From the NCBI GenBank assembly GCA_003260025.2, contig QFZU02000013.1, positions 1 through 64,000 on the forward strand: a stretch of 64,000 nucleotides of DNA, read 5' to 3'. Shown one piece after another: positions 25,493 to 34,071 of the stretch; the stretch's first letter is position 1, and each line of letters starts with the position of its first letter. The position numbers were made by a program, and so were the translations under genes. The notes below the pieces were generated by a model that was given only the letters and a program-made list of their open reading frames with translations, was not told where the DNA came from and searched no databases. This DNA comes from Microbispora triticiradicis. Its GTDB lineage: Bacteria > Actinomycetota > Actinomycetes > Streptosporangiales > Streptosporangiaceae.

Positions 25493-26517
25493 TTCTCGGT
25501 GGCCACGCCGAGCTTGCGCTCGATGTCCGCGACCTTGCCGGTCTTGGAGTCGAAGAACTCGGTGGTGATCTTGTCCCAGCCGCCGAGGTCCTGGATGGTG
25601 AACAGCTGCGGCGGGGCGGGCCAGTCGAAGCCGGTCACCCCGTCGGCGACGGGGCGGTAGCCGTTCTTCGCGAAGATCGTCTGCGCCTCGACCGAGTAGA
25701 GGTACTTGAGGAAGGCCGCGGCCTCCGCGGGGTGCGCGCTGTTCTTCGTCACGGCGACCGGGTTCTCGATGAGGATCGTGGCGTCGGGAACCGTGTAGTC
25801 GAGTTCCTGGCCGTTCTGCCGGGCGAAGATCGCCTCGTTCTCGTACGTGAGGATCGCGTCGCCCTTGCCGCCGGTGAAGGTCTGCAGCGACTTGCGGCCG
25901 CTGTCGTCCTGGACCGGCACGTTCTTGAGCAGCGAGTCGAGATAGGTGAGCCCGGCGGCCTGGTCGGCGCCCTTGTCCGACTTCGCGCCGTAGCCCGCGA
26001 GCAGGTTCCAGCGGGCGCCGCCGGAGGTGAAGGGGTTCGGGGTGATGACCTCGACTCCCGGCTTGATCAGGTCGTCCCAGGTCTTCAGACCCTTCGGGTT
26101 GCCCTTGCGGGTGCCGATCACGACGACGGACCTGGTCAGGATGCCCTTGCTGGGTCCGGCGGTGGGGCCGGAGTTCCAGTCCGCCGCGACGATGCCGGCC
26201 TTCACGAGCCGGGTGATGTCGGTCTCCAGGGAGAACTCGACGATGTCCGCCTTGAGGCCGTTGGCCACGGCCCGGCTCTGGTCGCCGGACGCGCCGAACG
26301 ACTGGGTGAAGGTGATGTTCTTGCCCTCGGGCGTCTTCTGGAACGCCGCGATGATGTCCTTGAACGCCGCCTGGGGGGTGGAGTAGGCGACCAGCGCCAA
26401 CTGGACCTTGCCTCCGCCGTCGCCCCCGCCGGCGTTGTCGCCTCCCCCGCAGGCGGTGACCAGGGTGGACGTCGCCACGACGGCGGCTGCGATGGCCCCG
26501 AGCCTGCGCACTTTCAT
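25489..26517 (-). CDS. Sulfate-binding lipoprotein of the ABC transporter
   Basis: A 342-residue solute-binding lipoprotein. The signal peptide ends in the lipobox VTAC with Cys23. The mature part follows the sulfate-binding fold: LALVAYSTPQAAFKDIIAAFQKTPEGKNITFTQSFGASGDQSRAVANGLKADIVEF (the SGDQSRAV anion-binding motif), VVIGTRKGNPKGLKTWDDLIKPGVEVITPNPFTSGGARWNLL, and GDAILTYENEA. It brings sulfate to CysTWA. It is the first gene of the sulfate operon, behind a strong promoter. Confidence 0.95.
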   Translation of the reverse strand: MKVRRLGAIAAAVVATSTLVTACGGGDNAGGGDGGGKVQLALVAYSTPQAAFKDIIAAFQKTPEGKNITFTQSFGASGDQSRAVANGLKADIVEFSLETDITRLVKAGIVAADWNSGPTAGPSKGILTRSVVVIGTRKGNPKGLKTWDDLIKPGVEVITPNPFTSGGARWNLLAGYGAKSDKGADQAAGLTYLDSLLKNVPVQDDSGRKSLQTFTGGKGDAILTYENEAIFARQNGQELDYTVPDATILIENPVAVTKNSAHPAEAAAFLKYLYSVEAQTIFAKNGYRPVADGVTGFDWPAPPQLFTIQDLGGWDKITTEFFDSKTGKVADIERKLGVATEK

Positions 26518-26558
26518 GCCTTGCCTCTATTCCTACCATGTCAGTCGGTTTAGTCGAT

Positions 26559-26587
26559 ATTAAAGACCGTTCCAGAGATTCCGTCAA
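26559..26587 (-). promoter_or_regulatory. promoter of the sulfate transport operon
   Basis: On the minus strand TTGACG (26587-26582) and TTTAAT (26564-26559) are separated by 17 bp. Transcription should start near 26552, leaving a leader of about 35 nt before sbp. Confidence 0.75.
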
Positions 26588-26747
26588 CTCCGATGGGTTT
26601 GCTGGGTTTGAGGATGGAGTGATGGCAGAGATTCCAGTGATTGCTGTGGAATTTCCGGACAAGTGGTGTCGAGAGGTGCTAGGAACGTTCGCTGGGGGGA
26701 CAGGACCTGATCCCCTCAGCTCACCTATGACGTACGGAAGGACCCTC

Positions 26748-27647
26748 ATGCACGACCCGGCCGAGGGCGAGGACGCCCACGAGCAGACCGGCCCGCTGGT
26801 ACGGCCGTACATCGCGGGCGAGGCCCGGCACGACGCCGAGGGAGACCGGTTCTGGTCGGAGGAGCACGACGAAGCGGCCCTCGCCGCCCCGGGGCAGACA
26901 CGCGGGCAGACAGAGGGACAGACCGCGCAGGGCGAACAGGCCGATCACGGCGACGTGCTGGCGGAGGACTGGCGTCCGGAGACCGAAAGGCCCGCGGAAA
27001 GGCCCGCGACCGTCGTCCTGGAGTCCTCGGGCAGCGAGCTCCGGGGTTTCCTGGGCTCGGGCTGGCGCAGCGCGCCCGATCCCGAGGACTCCGAGGAGGA
27101 CGCCTATGGGGACGAGGAGGACTCGCGGCGCGGCGGCATGCTGCTGCGGGCCGGCCTGATCGGTGTCGGCGTCGTCGCCGCGATCTGGGCCCTCGCCCTG
27201 TGGGTGGGCAGCCCGGCCGAACCGCCCTGTAGCGCGGGAGGCGCGGGCTGCGCGGCCGGCGCACCCGCGACGTCCCCGACGCCGGCTCCGGACAGTGCCT
27301 CCGGCGACGACGCGGCGCTCGCCGAGCCCGGGCCGGGTGACGACGATCCCTCGTCCGGCGCCCCTACCACCGCGCCTACCCCTGGACCGGCCACTGCGGC
27401 GCCGTCCCGTGACACATCGGCCCGCGACCAAAAGTCCGGGCCGCGAGCCACCACCTCTCCGCGTCCGGCCCGGTCGCGCGGCCCGGTGCGGTCGCAGCCT
27501 CCGGTGACGGTGGACGAGCCGACCGAGGCGCCGACGACCGTCGCACCCACGACAGAGCCGACGGCCGAGCCCACCACCGCTCCCGCGCCCGCCCCCACCC
27601 AGGAGGCGCCGCGCCGCGGCGGAGGACTGCTGGACATATTGTTCTAG
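26748..27647 (+). CDS. Membrane-anchored protein with a Pro/Thr-rich outer region
   Basis: A 299-residue protein from ATG 26748, with GGAAGG 6 nt upstream. Residues 1-125 are acidic and cytoplasmic, with PLVRPYIAGEARHDAEGDRFW near the start; residues about 129-150 are a single transmembrane helix (LLRAGLIGVGVVAAIWALALWV). The remainder is a Pro/Ala/Thr/Ser-rich extracytoplasmic tail with two cysteines (PPCSAGGAGCAAG) and ends in RRGGGLLDILF. No domain is recognised. It ends 17 nt from the convergent LCP gene. Confidence 0.7.
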   Translation: MHDPAEGEDAHEQTGPLVRPYIAGEARHDAEGDRFWSEEHDEAALAAPGQTRGQTEGQTAQGEQADHGDVLAEDWRPETERPAERPATVVLESSGSELRGFLGSGWRSAPDPEDSEEDAYGDEEDSRRGGMLLRAGLIGVGVVAAIWALALWVGSPAEPPCSAGGAGCAAGAPATSPTPAPDSASGDDAALAEPGPGDDDPSSGAPTTAPTPGPATAAPSRDTSARDQKSGPRATTSPRPARSRGPVRSQPPVTVDEPTEAPTTVAPTTEPTAEPTTAPAPAPTQEAPRRGGGLLDILF

Positions 27648-27664
27648 CTCAGGAGGCCGTTGGA

Positions 27665-29080
27665 TCAGGACGCCGTGCAGCTGTCCTGGGTCGCGTCGAA
27701 GCCCTCCACGTCGTCGAGCGTCTTGGGGGGCTTCATCCCCTGCCAGTCGGCGCCGATCCCCAGCACGAGGGCCTGCGTGGTGGACGTGCGGACCAGGTGG
27801 GACCGCGTCTTCTTGAGTTCGCGGTACAACCGCGACGCCCGGCCCTCGCCGTTGGCGGAGTAGGCCACGGTGGTCTTCGCGTACGGCCTGGGCGCCTGCT
27901 CGACCTTCACGATGTGGTAGCCGCGCTGCTCCAGTTCTGCGGCCACCTCGGTGCCGAGGCCCTGCCTGCCGCTGCCGTTGCGCACCAGGATGTGGATCTG
28001 CGACTTGGGGATCTTCTGCTCGCCGCTGCGCACGTTCTTGGCGATCTGGTCGGCGGCGACCATGGTGAACAGGCGCCTGGCCTGGGGCTGCACCCACTCG
28101 ACCCGGCCGGGGCTGGTGACCGAGTAGCGCCAGGGGGTGGTGACGAAGCGGATCTGCCCGGCCGTCAGGCCCTTCGCGCTCATCGCGAGGTCCTTCATCA
28201 CGCCGATCGTGAGCTCGGGGTCGGTGGTGATCGCCTTGGTCACCGCGTCGAGGAACCCGAACAGCGTCGCGGGGTCGATCAGCGTCTCGCCGCTCATCGC
28301 CTTCTTGGCCATCGAGGCGAGGAACATCTGCTGCCGCTGGATCCGGCCGATGTCGGAGCCGTCGCCGAGCGAGTAGCGGGCGCGGACGTACCCGAGGGCC
28401 TGCTCGCCCTTGAGCACCTGCCTGCCGGCGGGCAGGGTGAGCAGCGCCTTCTTGTCGTGGACGGGCTGCGGCAGGCAGACCGGCACGCCGCCCAGCGCGT
28501 TCACCATCGCCTTGAAGCCGGTGAAGTCGACCTTCACGAAGTGGTCGATGCGGATCTGGGTCAGCCGTTCGATCGTTCTCCAGGTGCAGCCGATGCCGCC
28601 GGAGTTGAACGACTCGTTGATCATCCCGATGTGTGGCCGCTGGCCAGGGAGCCGGTCGCCCTTGGCGGGACACGCCGGTAACTGGACGAGCGAGTCGCGG
28701 GGGAAGCTGATCAGGACCGCGCCGTCCCGGTTCGGGGAGATGTGCGCCAGGATGATCGTGTCCGTGCGCTCGCCCGGGAACCGGCCGTATCTGGCGTTCG
28801 CGCCGTCACGCTGGTCGGAGCCGACGATCAGCACGTTGAGCGCTTTGCTGATCTTCTGGGGCCGCGCGTCGCCGAGGTCCTGTCTGGTCACCGCCTCGTG
28901 CCGGACGTTGCCGGTCAGCTTGACGTACTGACCGGCGGTGGCCGTGACGGCGCCGATCAGCACGCCCAGCACGCCCGACAGGCCCACCCACAGCCAGGCC
29001 CGCCACTTCGGCGGCGTCCGGGGAGGTGGCGCCGGGAGGTCCTCCGCCGGGGGGGCGGGACGGACGTCGACGTGACCCAC
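27665..29080 (-). CDS. LCP (LytR-CpsA-Psr) family cell wall glycopolymer transferase
   Basis: A 471-residue protein. One N-terminal helix (AWLWVGLSGVLGVLIGAVTAT, about 28-48) anchors it; the LCP domain (about 80-320) carries LNVLIVGSDQRDGANARYGRFPGERTDTIILAHISPNRDGAVLISFPRDSLV, with the Arg and Asp residues that bind the pyrophosphate, and NESFNSGGIGCTWRTIERLT and YVRARYSLGDGSDIGRIQRQQMFL. The C-terminal part is a LytR_C domain (HILVRNGSGRQGLGTEVAAELEQRGYHI). These enzymes attach glycopolymers from lipid carriers to peptidoglycan. Confidence 0.95.
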   Translation of the reverse strand: MGHVDVRPAPPAEDLPAPPPRTPPKWRAWLWVGLSGVLGVLIGAVTATAGQYVKLTGNVRHEAVTRQDLGDARPQKISKALNVLIVGSDQRDGANARYGRFPGERTDTIILAHISPNRDGAVLISFPRDSLVQLPACPAKGDRLPGQRPHIGMINESFNSGGIGCTWRTIERLTQIRIDHFVKVDFTGFKAMVNALGGVPVCLPQPVHDKKALLTLPAGRQVLKGEQALGYVRARYSLGDGSDIGRIQRQQMFLASMAKKAMSGETLIDPATLFGFLDAVTKAITTDPELTIGVMKDLAMSAKGLTAGQIRFVTTPWRYSVTSPGRVEWVQPQARRLFTMVAADQIAKNVRSGEQKIPKSQIHILVRNGSGRQGLGTEVAAELEQRGYHIVKVEQAPRPYAKTTVAYSANGEGRASRLYRELKKTRSHLVRTSTTQALVLGIGADWQGMKPPKTLDDVEGFDATQDSCTAS

Positions 29081-29100
29081 TGTCGTGCTCCTGGGGGTCG

Positions 29101-29155
29101 GACCAGGGCTTCCCGCCTGGTCGAGAGCCGGCTACGGCAAACGGGGCCAAGTGTA
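29101..29155 (-). promoter_or_regulatory. LCP promoter and leader hairpin
   Basis: A -10 TACACT on the minus strand (29155-29150) would start transcription near 29143. A perfect hairpin, GACCAGG (29101-29107) with CCTGGTC (29116-29122), sits in the leader; it could also act as a weak terminator for the upstream LacI gene. Confidence 0.4.
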
Positions 29156-29195
29156 GCGATCTTCCCTGAACGCCACCTTCCAAATGCGTGAACCG

Positions 29196-30209
29196 TCAGG
29201 CGGGCGGGGCCGTGCTGCCCCGGGTGGTGAGGCGCGGGGGCTCGTCCTCCAGATGCCTGGTGTCCGCGCCGTCGATCAGCGACAGCAGCCGCTGCGCCGC
29301 GTGCCCGCCGTACGCCGGGATGTCGCGGGCGAGCACGGTCAGCGGCGGCCGGACGACCTGGCAGAGCGGGGAGTCGTCCCAGGCGACGATGGACAGGTCG
29401 GCGGGCACGTCGAGCCGCATCTCCTGGGCGACGGACAGACCGGCCACAGCCATGATGTCGTTGTCGTAGACGATCGCGGTGGGGCGGTCGGGCGAGCTGA
29501 GCAGCCGGCGGGTCGCCCGGGCCCCCTCCTCGCCGGTGTAGTCGGTGTGCACCGTGGGGCAGACGTCGAGGCCGAGGCCGGCGCAGACATCGGTGAACGC
29601 GCGGTCGCGGATGACCGTGTGGACGAGCCGCGGCAGACCGGCGACGCGGGCGATGCGCCGGTGCCCGAGCGCGGCGAGATACTCCACCGTCTCCCGTACG
29701 GCCGCGCCGTCGTCGGCCCAGACCGGCAGGAGCGACCCGGCGGCCGAGGGGTGCCCGATCACGACGACGGGCATGCCCATCTCCTCGATCTCCGGCACCC
29801 GGGGGTCGTCGAGGTGGAGGTCGACGAGGATCGCGCCGTCCACCCGGCCCTCTCCCCACCAGCGGCGGTAGACGCCCATCTCCGTCTCGTGGTCGCCGAC
29901 CACCTGGAGCAGTAACGCGTACGAGCGGGCAGAGAGCTCGGCCTCGATGCCGCTGATCAGTTCCATGAAGAACGGCTCGACGCCGAGGAAGCGGGCGGGC
30001 CGGCACAGGGCGAGGCCCACCGCGTGCGCGCGGGCGCCGTTGAGCGCGCGGGCGGCGATGTTCGGCCGCCAGCCGATCTCGTCGGCGATGGCCAGGATGC
30101 GCGCCCTGGTGGCCTCTGACACTCCCGGCTGGCCGTTCAGGGCGTACGAGACCGCCCCCTTGGAGACTCCCGCCTGGCGTGCGATGTCCGCGATGGTCGG
30201 TCTTCTCAC
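29196..30209 (-). CDS. LacI family transcriptional regulator of the mannoside operon
   Basis: A 337-residue repressor. The N-terminal helix-turn-helix and hinge are TIADIARQAGVSKGAVSYALNGQPGVSEATRARILAIADEIGWRPNIAARALNGARA; the periplasmic-binding-like core contains VDGAILVDLHLDDPRV, GHRRIARVAG, AIVYDNDIMAVAGLSVAQEMRLDVPADLSIVAWDDSPLCQVVRPPLT. GTG 30209 follows GAGGGG. It is divergent from the transporter, and two related palindromes in the gap (30223 and 30319) place it as a local, autoregulated repressor. The inducer is inferred to be a mannoside or a product. Confidence 0.93.
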   Translation of the reverse strand: MRRPTIADIARQAGVSKGAVSYALNGQPGVSEATRARILAIADEIGWRPNIAARALNGARAHAVGLALCRPARFLGVEPFFMELISGIEAELSARSYALLLQVVGDHETEMGVYRRWWGEGRVDGAILVDLHLDDPRVPEIEEMGMPVVVIGHPSAAGSLLPVWADDGAAVRETVEYLAALGHRRIARVAGLPRLVHTVIRDRAFTDVCAGLGLDVCPTVHTDYTGEEGARATRRLLSSPDRPTAIVYDNDIMAVAGLSVAQEMRLDVPADLSIVAWDDSPLCQVVRPPLTVLARDIPAYGGHAAQRLLSLIDGADTRHLEDEPPRLTTRGSTAPPA

Positions 30210-30222
30210 GTGTCCCCTCGGG

Positions 30223-30236
30223 CTGAACCGGTCCAG
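30223..30236. promoter_or_regulatory. LacI-type operator O1
   Basis: CTGAACCGGTCCAG, a 14-bp palindrome with central CG and one mismatched pair, 14-27 nt before the LacI start; it would mediate autorepression. Confidence 0.65.
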
Positions 30237-30281
30237 TGGCTGTCAGCTTACTACCGTTACTTTGCCTCCATCCTCTTCCTA

Positions 30282-30311
30282 TTGACACCACCGACATCCG
30301 GATTTTACGGT
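30282..30311 (+). promoter_or_regulatory. promoter of the mannoside operon
   Basis: TTGACA (30282-30287) and TACGGT (30306-30311) with an 18-bp spacer; transcription should begin near 30318. Confidence 0.75.
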
Positions 30312-30318
30312 TTCGGCA

Positions 30319-30332
30319 CTTATCCGGTTCAG
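30319..30332. promoter_or_regulatory. LacI-type operator O2
   Basis: CTTATCCGGTTCAG shares the right half CCGGTTCAG with the ideal form of O1 and has a degenerate left half. It overlaps the predicted +1 of the transporter operon, a classic blocking position. Confidence 0.6.
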
Positions 30333-30406
30333 CAGTAGCGAGCCGAGCAACATCGGGGCCTGGATGCAGACCCCGCGCGGCGTCGCGTGGGGGAAGGAGA
30401 GACACC

Positions 30407-32179
30407 ATGCGAAACCGAGCGCGGTTTCTTGTACCGGTGCTGGTGACCGGCTTATTAGGCGCGGCCTGCTCGAGCGGCGGGTCGACGGCCCCGGGCGGCG
30501 CGACGGGAGGGGCTGCGGGAGGAGCGGCCGCCCCGGCGGCGGGCGGCAGCGGCGGTGGAGCCTTCCCCCGCAACCAGACCCTCTACACCAGCGGCACCCA
30601 GTGGGGCCCTCCGGCGAACTGGAACCCCCTGCGCGAGTGGGACTTCGCCACCGGCACCAAGGGCCTGGTCTACGAGACGCTGTTCATGTACGACCCGAAC
30701 ACCGACAGGTTCTCGCCCTGGCTGGCCGAGAGCGGCGACTGGACCGGCGGCCTGGAGTACACGCTCAAGCTGCGCAAGGGGATCACCTGGTCGGACGGCA
30801 AGCCCTTCACCGCCGACGACGTCATCTTCACCTTCGAGCTCGGCAAGTTCGAGACCGTTCCCTACCACCCGCTGTGGTCGTGGATGAAGTCCGCCGACAA
30901 GGTCGACGACTACACGGTGAAGTTCACCTTCACCACGGCCAACTACCAGGAGTGGGCCAACCACCTCTACAGCCGGGCCATCGTTCCCAAGCACCTGTGG
31001 GAGAGCAGGTCGGAGGACGAGGTGATGAACGGGATCAACGAGAAGCCCATCGGCACCGGTCCGTACGCCTACCAGTCGCACGACCAGGACCGCATGGTCT
31101 GGGTCAAGCGCGACGGATGGTGGGCGACGAAGGCGCTGAACAAGGACGTCAAGCCGAAGTACGTCGTCGACATCGTCAACTCCAGCAACGAGGTCGCGAT
31201 GGGCCTGCTGCTGCAGAAGGGCCTCGACCTCAGCGTGAACTTCCTGCCGGGCATCGCGAACCTGGTCAAGGGCAACTTCGGCATCAAGACTTACTACGAC
31301 CAGCCGCCGTACATGCTGTCGGCGAACACGGCGTGGCTGTGGTTCAACACCACCAAGAAGCCGATGGACGACAAGGAGTTCCGCAAGGCGGTCGCCTACT
31401 CGATCGACACCAAGAAGATCGTCGAGGGCGTCTACGGCAACCTGGTCAAGGCCTCCGACCCGACCGGCCTGCTGCCGCAGTGGGACAAGTACATCGACAA
31501 GAACGTCACCTCCCAGATGGGCTTCTCCTACAACCCCGACAAGGCCAAGCAGCTGCTGGCCGACGCCGGGTACAAGGACCGCAACGGCGACGGGCTGGTG
31601 GAGTCGCCGAGTGGCGCCAAGATCTCGCTGAAGCTCATCGTGCCCGCCGGGTGGACCGACTGGATGGAGGCCGCCCGGGTCATCAGCTCCAGCGCCAAGG
31701 CCGCCGGTATCGACGTCGAGGCCGACTTCCCCGACTACAACGCGCTCGTCGACATTCGCAACTCCGGCAAGTACGACATGGTCATCAACAACGACAAGCA
31801 GCTCGCGAACACCCCCTGGCTGTACTACGACTACCTGTTCCGCCTGCCGGTGCAGAAGCTGCAGACCACGACGAACTACGGCCGGTACGAGAACAAGCGG
31901 GCGTGGGAGCTCACCCAGCAGCTCGACCAGGTCAAGCCCGAGGACCTGGAGGGCATGAAGAAGATCACCTCGGAGCTGCAGAAGATCCAGCTGGACGACA
32001 TGCCCGTCATCCCCCTCTGGTACAACGGCCTGTGGTCCCAGACCACCAACTCGGTCTGGAAGAACTGGCCGACCAGTGCGCAGGGCACGCCGAAGTACCC
32101 GCCGACGGTGTGGCGCAACTGGCTGGAGATGGGCGGCACGCTCATGCTCACCGAACTCCAGCCGGCCTCCGGCGGCTGA
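30407..32179 (+). CDS. ABC transporter substrate-binding lipoprotein, family 5
   Basis: A 590-residue lipoprotein; ATG 30407 follows GGAAGGAGAG. The signal peptide ends at Cys21 (GLLGAAC), then a Gly/Ala linker. The body is of the DppA/OppA and oligosaccharide-binding family: YTLKLRKGITWSDGKPFTADDVIFTFEL, AVAYSIDTKKIVEGVYGN, GYKDRNGDGLVESPSGAKISLKL. The family carries peptides, but a subgroup binds cello- and manno-oligosaccharides; the downstream beta-mannosidase and mannose-6-phosphate isomerase favour the sugar. Two consecutive TTA leucine codons (30452-30457) stand in the signal peptide. Confidence 0.9.
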   Translation: MRNRARFLVPVLVTGLLGAACSSGGSTAPGGATGGAAGGAAAPAAGGSGGGAFPRNQTLYTSGTQWGPPANWNPLREWDFATGTKGLVYETLFMYDPNTDRFSPWLAESGDWTGGLEYTLKLRKGITWSDGKPFTADDVIFTFELGKFETVPYHPLWSWMKSADKVDDYTVKFTFTTANYQEWANHLYSRAIVPKHLWESRSEDEVMNGINEKPIGTGPYAYQSHDQDRMVWVKRDGWWATKALNKDVKPKYVVDIVNSSNEVAMGLLLQKGLDLSVNFLPGIANLVKGNFGIKTYYDQPPYMLSANTAWLWFNTTKKPMDDKEFRKAVAYSIDTKKIVEGVYGNLVKASDPTGLLPQWDKYIDKNVTSQMGFSYNPDKAKQLLADAGYKDRNGDGLVESPSGAKISLKLIVPAGWTDWMEAARVISSSAKAAGIDVEADFPDYNALVDIRNSGKYDMVINNDKQLANTPWLYYDYLFRLPVQKLQTTTNYGRYENKRAWELTQQLDQVKPEDLEGMKKITSELQKIQLDDMPVIPLWYNGLWSQTTNSVWKNWPTSAQGTPKYPPTVWRNWLEMGGTLMLTELQPASGG

Positions 32180-32238
32180 TCTTTTCGCGCCCCCTTCCCC
32201 GCTGGGAGGGGGCGCCGTTCCGCGACCGGGAGGTCGAC

Positions 32239-33231
32239 GTGCGCCGCTACTTCGGCAGAAAGCTTCTCGTCTACGGCCTGACGTTCTTCGTGGCCGTGAC
32301 CGTCAACTGGATGATCCCCCGGTTCATGCCGGGCGACCCCGTGCAGAGCATGCTCTCGCGGGCCAACGTCGCGCAGCCGGCGGCCGTCGAGGCCATGCGC
32401 GCCCACTACACCGCGATGTTCGGCTTCGACCTGCCGCTGTGGCGGCAGTACCTCAACTTCTGGGGCTCGCTGTTACGGGGGGACCTCGGCATCAGCATCT
32501 GGCTGTTCCCGACGCCGGTCACGGACGTGATCGTCCGGGCCGTGCCGTACACGCTGGGCCTGCTGATCCCGTCCATCCTGCTGAGCTGGGTCGCCGGCAA
32601 CCGGTTCGGCGCGTTCGCGGCGCGGCGCAAGTGGCTGGACAACACGGTGCTGCCGCTCGGCTACGTGCTGACCGCCACGCCGTACATGTGGCTGGCGATC
32701 CTGCTGGCCTGGGCGTTCGGCATCATCGCGGGAATCTTCCCGGTCGCCGGGGCGTACGGCTACGACCTCCAGCCGTCCTGGTCGGGGGAGTTCCTGGGCA
32801 GCCTCGCCCAGCACTGGTTCCTCCCGTTCGCCTCGCTGTTCCTGGTCGCGTTCGGCGGCTGGGCGATCGGCATGCGCAACATGATCATCTATGAACTGGA
32901 GGCGGACTACGTCAACTACCTGCGGGCGCTCGGCGCGCCGATGCGGCTGGTGCGGCGCTACGCCTTCAGGAACGCGATCCTGCCCCAGGTGACCGGCCTC
33001 GCCCTGCAACTCGGCGTGCTCGTGGCGGGCGCGCTGGTGACCGAGATCGTCTTCAGCTATCCCGGGCTCGGCCACCTGATCCTCCAGGCGATCCAGAACC
33101 AGGACTTCTTCCTGCTGCAGGGGACCTTCCTGTTCGTCGTCGTCGGCGTGCTGATCGCCAACTTCGTCATCGACATCGCGTACGTCCTGGTGGATCCGCG
33201 TACCCGCACGGGGATGGGAGGAACGGCGTGA
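32239..33231 (+). CDS. ABC transporter permease (DppB type)
   Basis: A 330-residue permease. GTG 32239 follows GGGAGG by 5 nt; the same frame is open far upstream but is antisense-like shadow there. Six helices are predicted, starting LLVYGLTFFVAVTVNWMIPRFMPGDPV, the conserved N-terminus of DppB-like permeases. The coupling loop is ELEADYVNYLRALGAPMRLVRRYAFRNAILPQVTGLALQLG. It contains a TTA codon at 32473. It pairs with the next gene, which overlaps by 4 nt. Confidence 0.93.
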   Translation: MRRYFGRKLLVYGLTFFVAVTVNWMIPRFMPGDPVQSMLSRANVAQPAAVEAMRAHYTAMFGFDLPLWRQYLNFWGSLLRGDLGISIWLFPTPVTDVIVRAVPYTLGLLIPSILLSWVAGNRFGAFAARRKWLDNTVLPLGYVLTATPYMWLAILLAWAFGIIAGIFPVAGAYGYDLQPSWSGEFLGSLAQHWFLPFASLFLVAFGGWAIGMRNMIIYELEADYVNYLRALGAPMRLVRRYAFRNAILPQVTGLALQLGVLVAGALVTEIVFSYPGLGHLILQAIQNQDFFLLQGTFLFVVVGVLIANFVIDIAYVLVDPRTRTGMGGTA

Positions 33232-34070
33232 GAAACGAGGCGCTGCACTTCGCGCTGCGCAACCGCAAGCTGGTCGTCGGCACGGTCGTCGTCGCCGTCT
33301 TCCTCGTGGCCGGGGTGGTCGGGCCCATGACGATCGACCACAAGCCCGCCGACTACGTCGGGCCCGCCATGGCGCCGCCGTCGGGGGAGTTCTGGTTCGG
33401 CACCACGACGTTCGGCCAGGACGTCTTCGCCCAGTTCCTGTACGGCCTGCGGTCGACGTTCCTGGTGGGCGTGCTCGGCGGCGTGCTGGCGTCGGTCGTC
33501 GGCATGGTCGTGGGTTTCGTCGCGGGCTACCGCGGCGGGTGGGTCGACGAACTGCTCACCATGGTCACCAACATCGTGCTCGTGCTGCCCGCGCTGGTGG
33601 TGCTGCTGATCGTCAACGCGTACCTCGGGGTGCGCAGCGTCGGCGTGCAGGCGCTGTTCATCGGGCTGACCTCCTGGCCGTGGGCCGCGCGGGCGATCAG
33701 GGCGCAGACGTTCTCGCTGCGCTCACGCGACTTCGTGGACCTGGCCCGGTTGAGCGGGGTGCGCACCCCGAAGATCATCCTTCGGGAGATCGCGCCGAAC
33801 ATGAGCTCGTACCTGTTCCTGACGTTCATCCTGCTGTTCGGCAGCGCGATCCTGATCGCGGCCTCGCTCGACTTCATCGGGCTCGGCCCGACCGACTCGG
33901 TCTCCCTCGGGCTGATGCTCAACAACGCGGCCCGATGGAGCGCCCTCCAGCTCGGCATGTGGTGGTGGTTCGTCCCGCCGGGGGCCGGCATCACGGCGAT
34001 CGTCGGCGCGCTCTACGTCATGAACGTCGGGCTGGACGAGGTGTTCAACCCGAAGCTGAGGGAGATGTGA
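33228..34070 (+). CDS. ABC transporter permease (DppC type)
   Basis: A 280-residue permease; GTG 33228 overlaps the previous stop (GTGA). The N-terminal helix VVGTVVVAVFLVAGVVGPM is followed by FWFGTTTFGQDVFAQFLYGLRSTFLVGVLGG, characteristic of DppC, and the coupling loop SRDFVDLARLSGVRTPKIILREIAPNMSSYLFLTFILL. It forms the channel with the preceding permease. Confidence 0.94.
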   Translation: MRNEALHFALRNRKLVVGTVVVAVFLVAGVVGPMTIDHKPADYVGPAMAPPSGEFWFGTTTFGQDVFAQFLYGLRSTFLVGVLGGVLASVVGMVVGFVAGYRGGWVDELLTMVTNIVLVLPALVVLLIVNAYLGVRSVGVQALFIGLTSWPWAARAIRAQTFSLRSRDFVDLARLSGVRTPKIILREIAPNMSSYLFLTFILLFGSAILIAASLDFIGLGPTDSVSLGLMLNNAARWSALQLGMWWWFVPPGAGITAIVGALYVMNVGLDEVFNPKLREM

Positions 34071-34071
34071 C

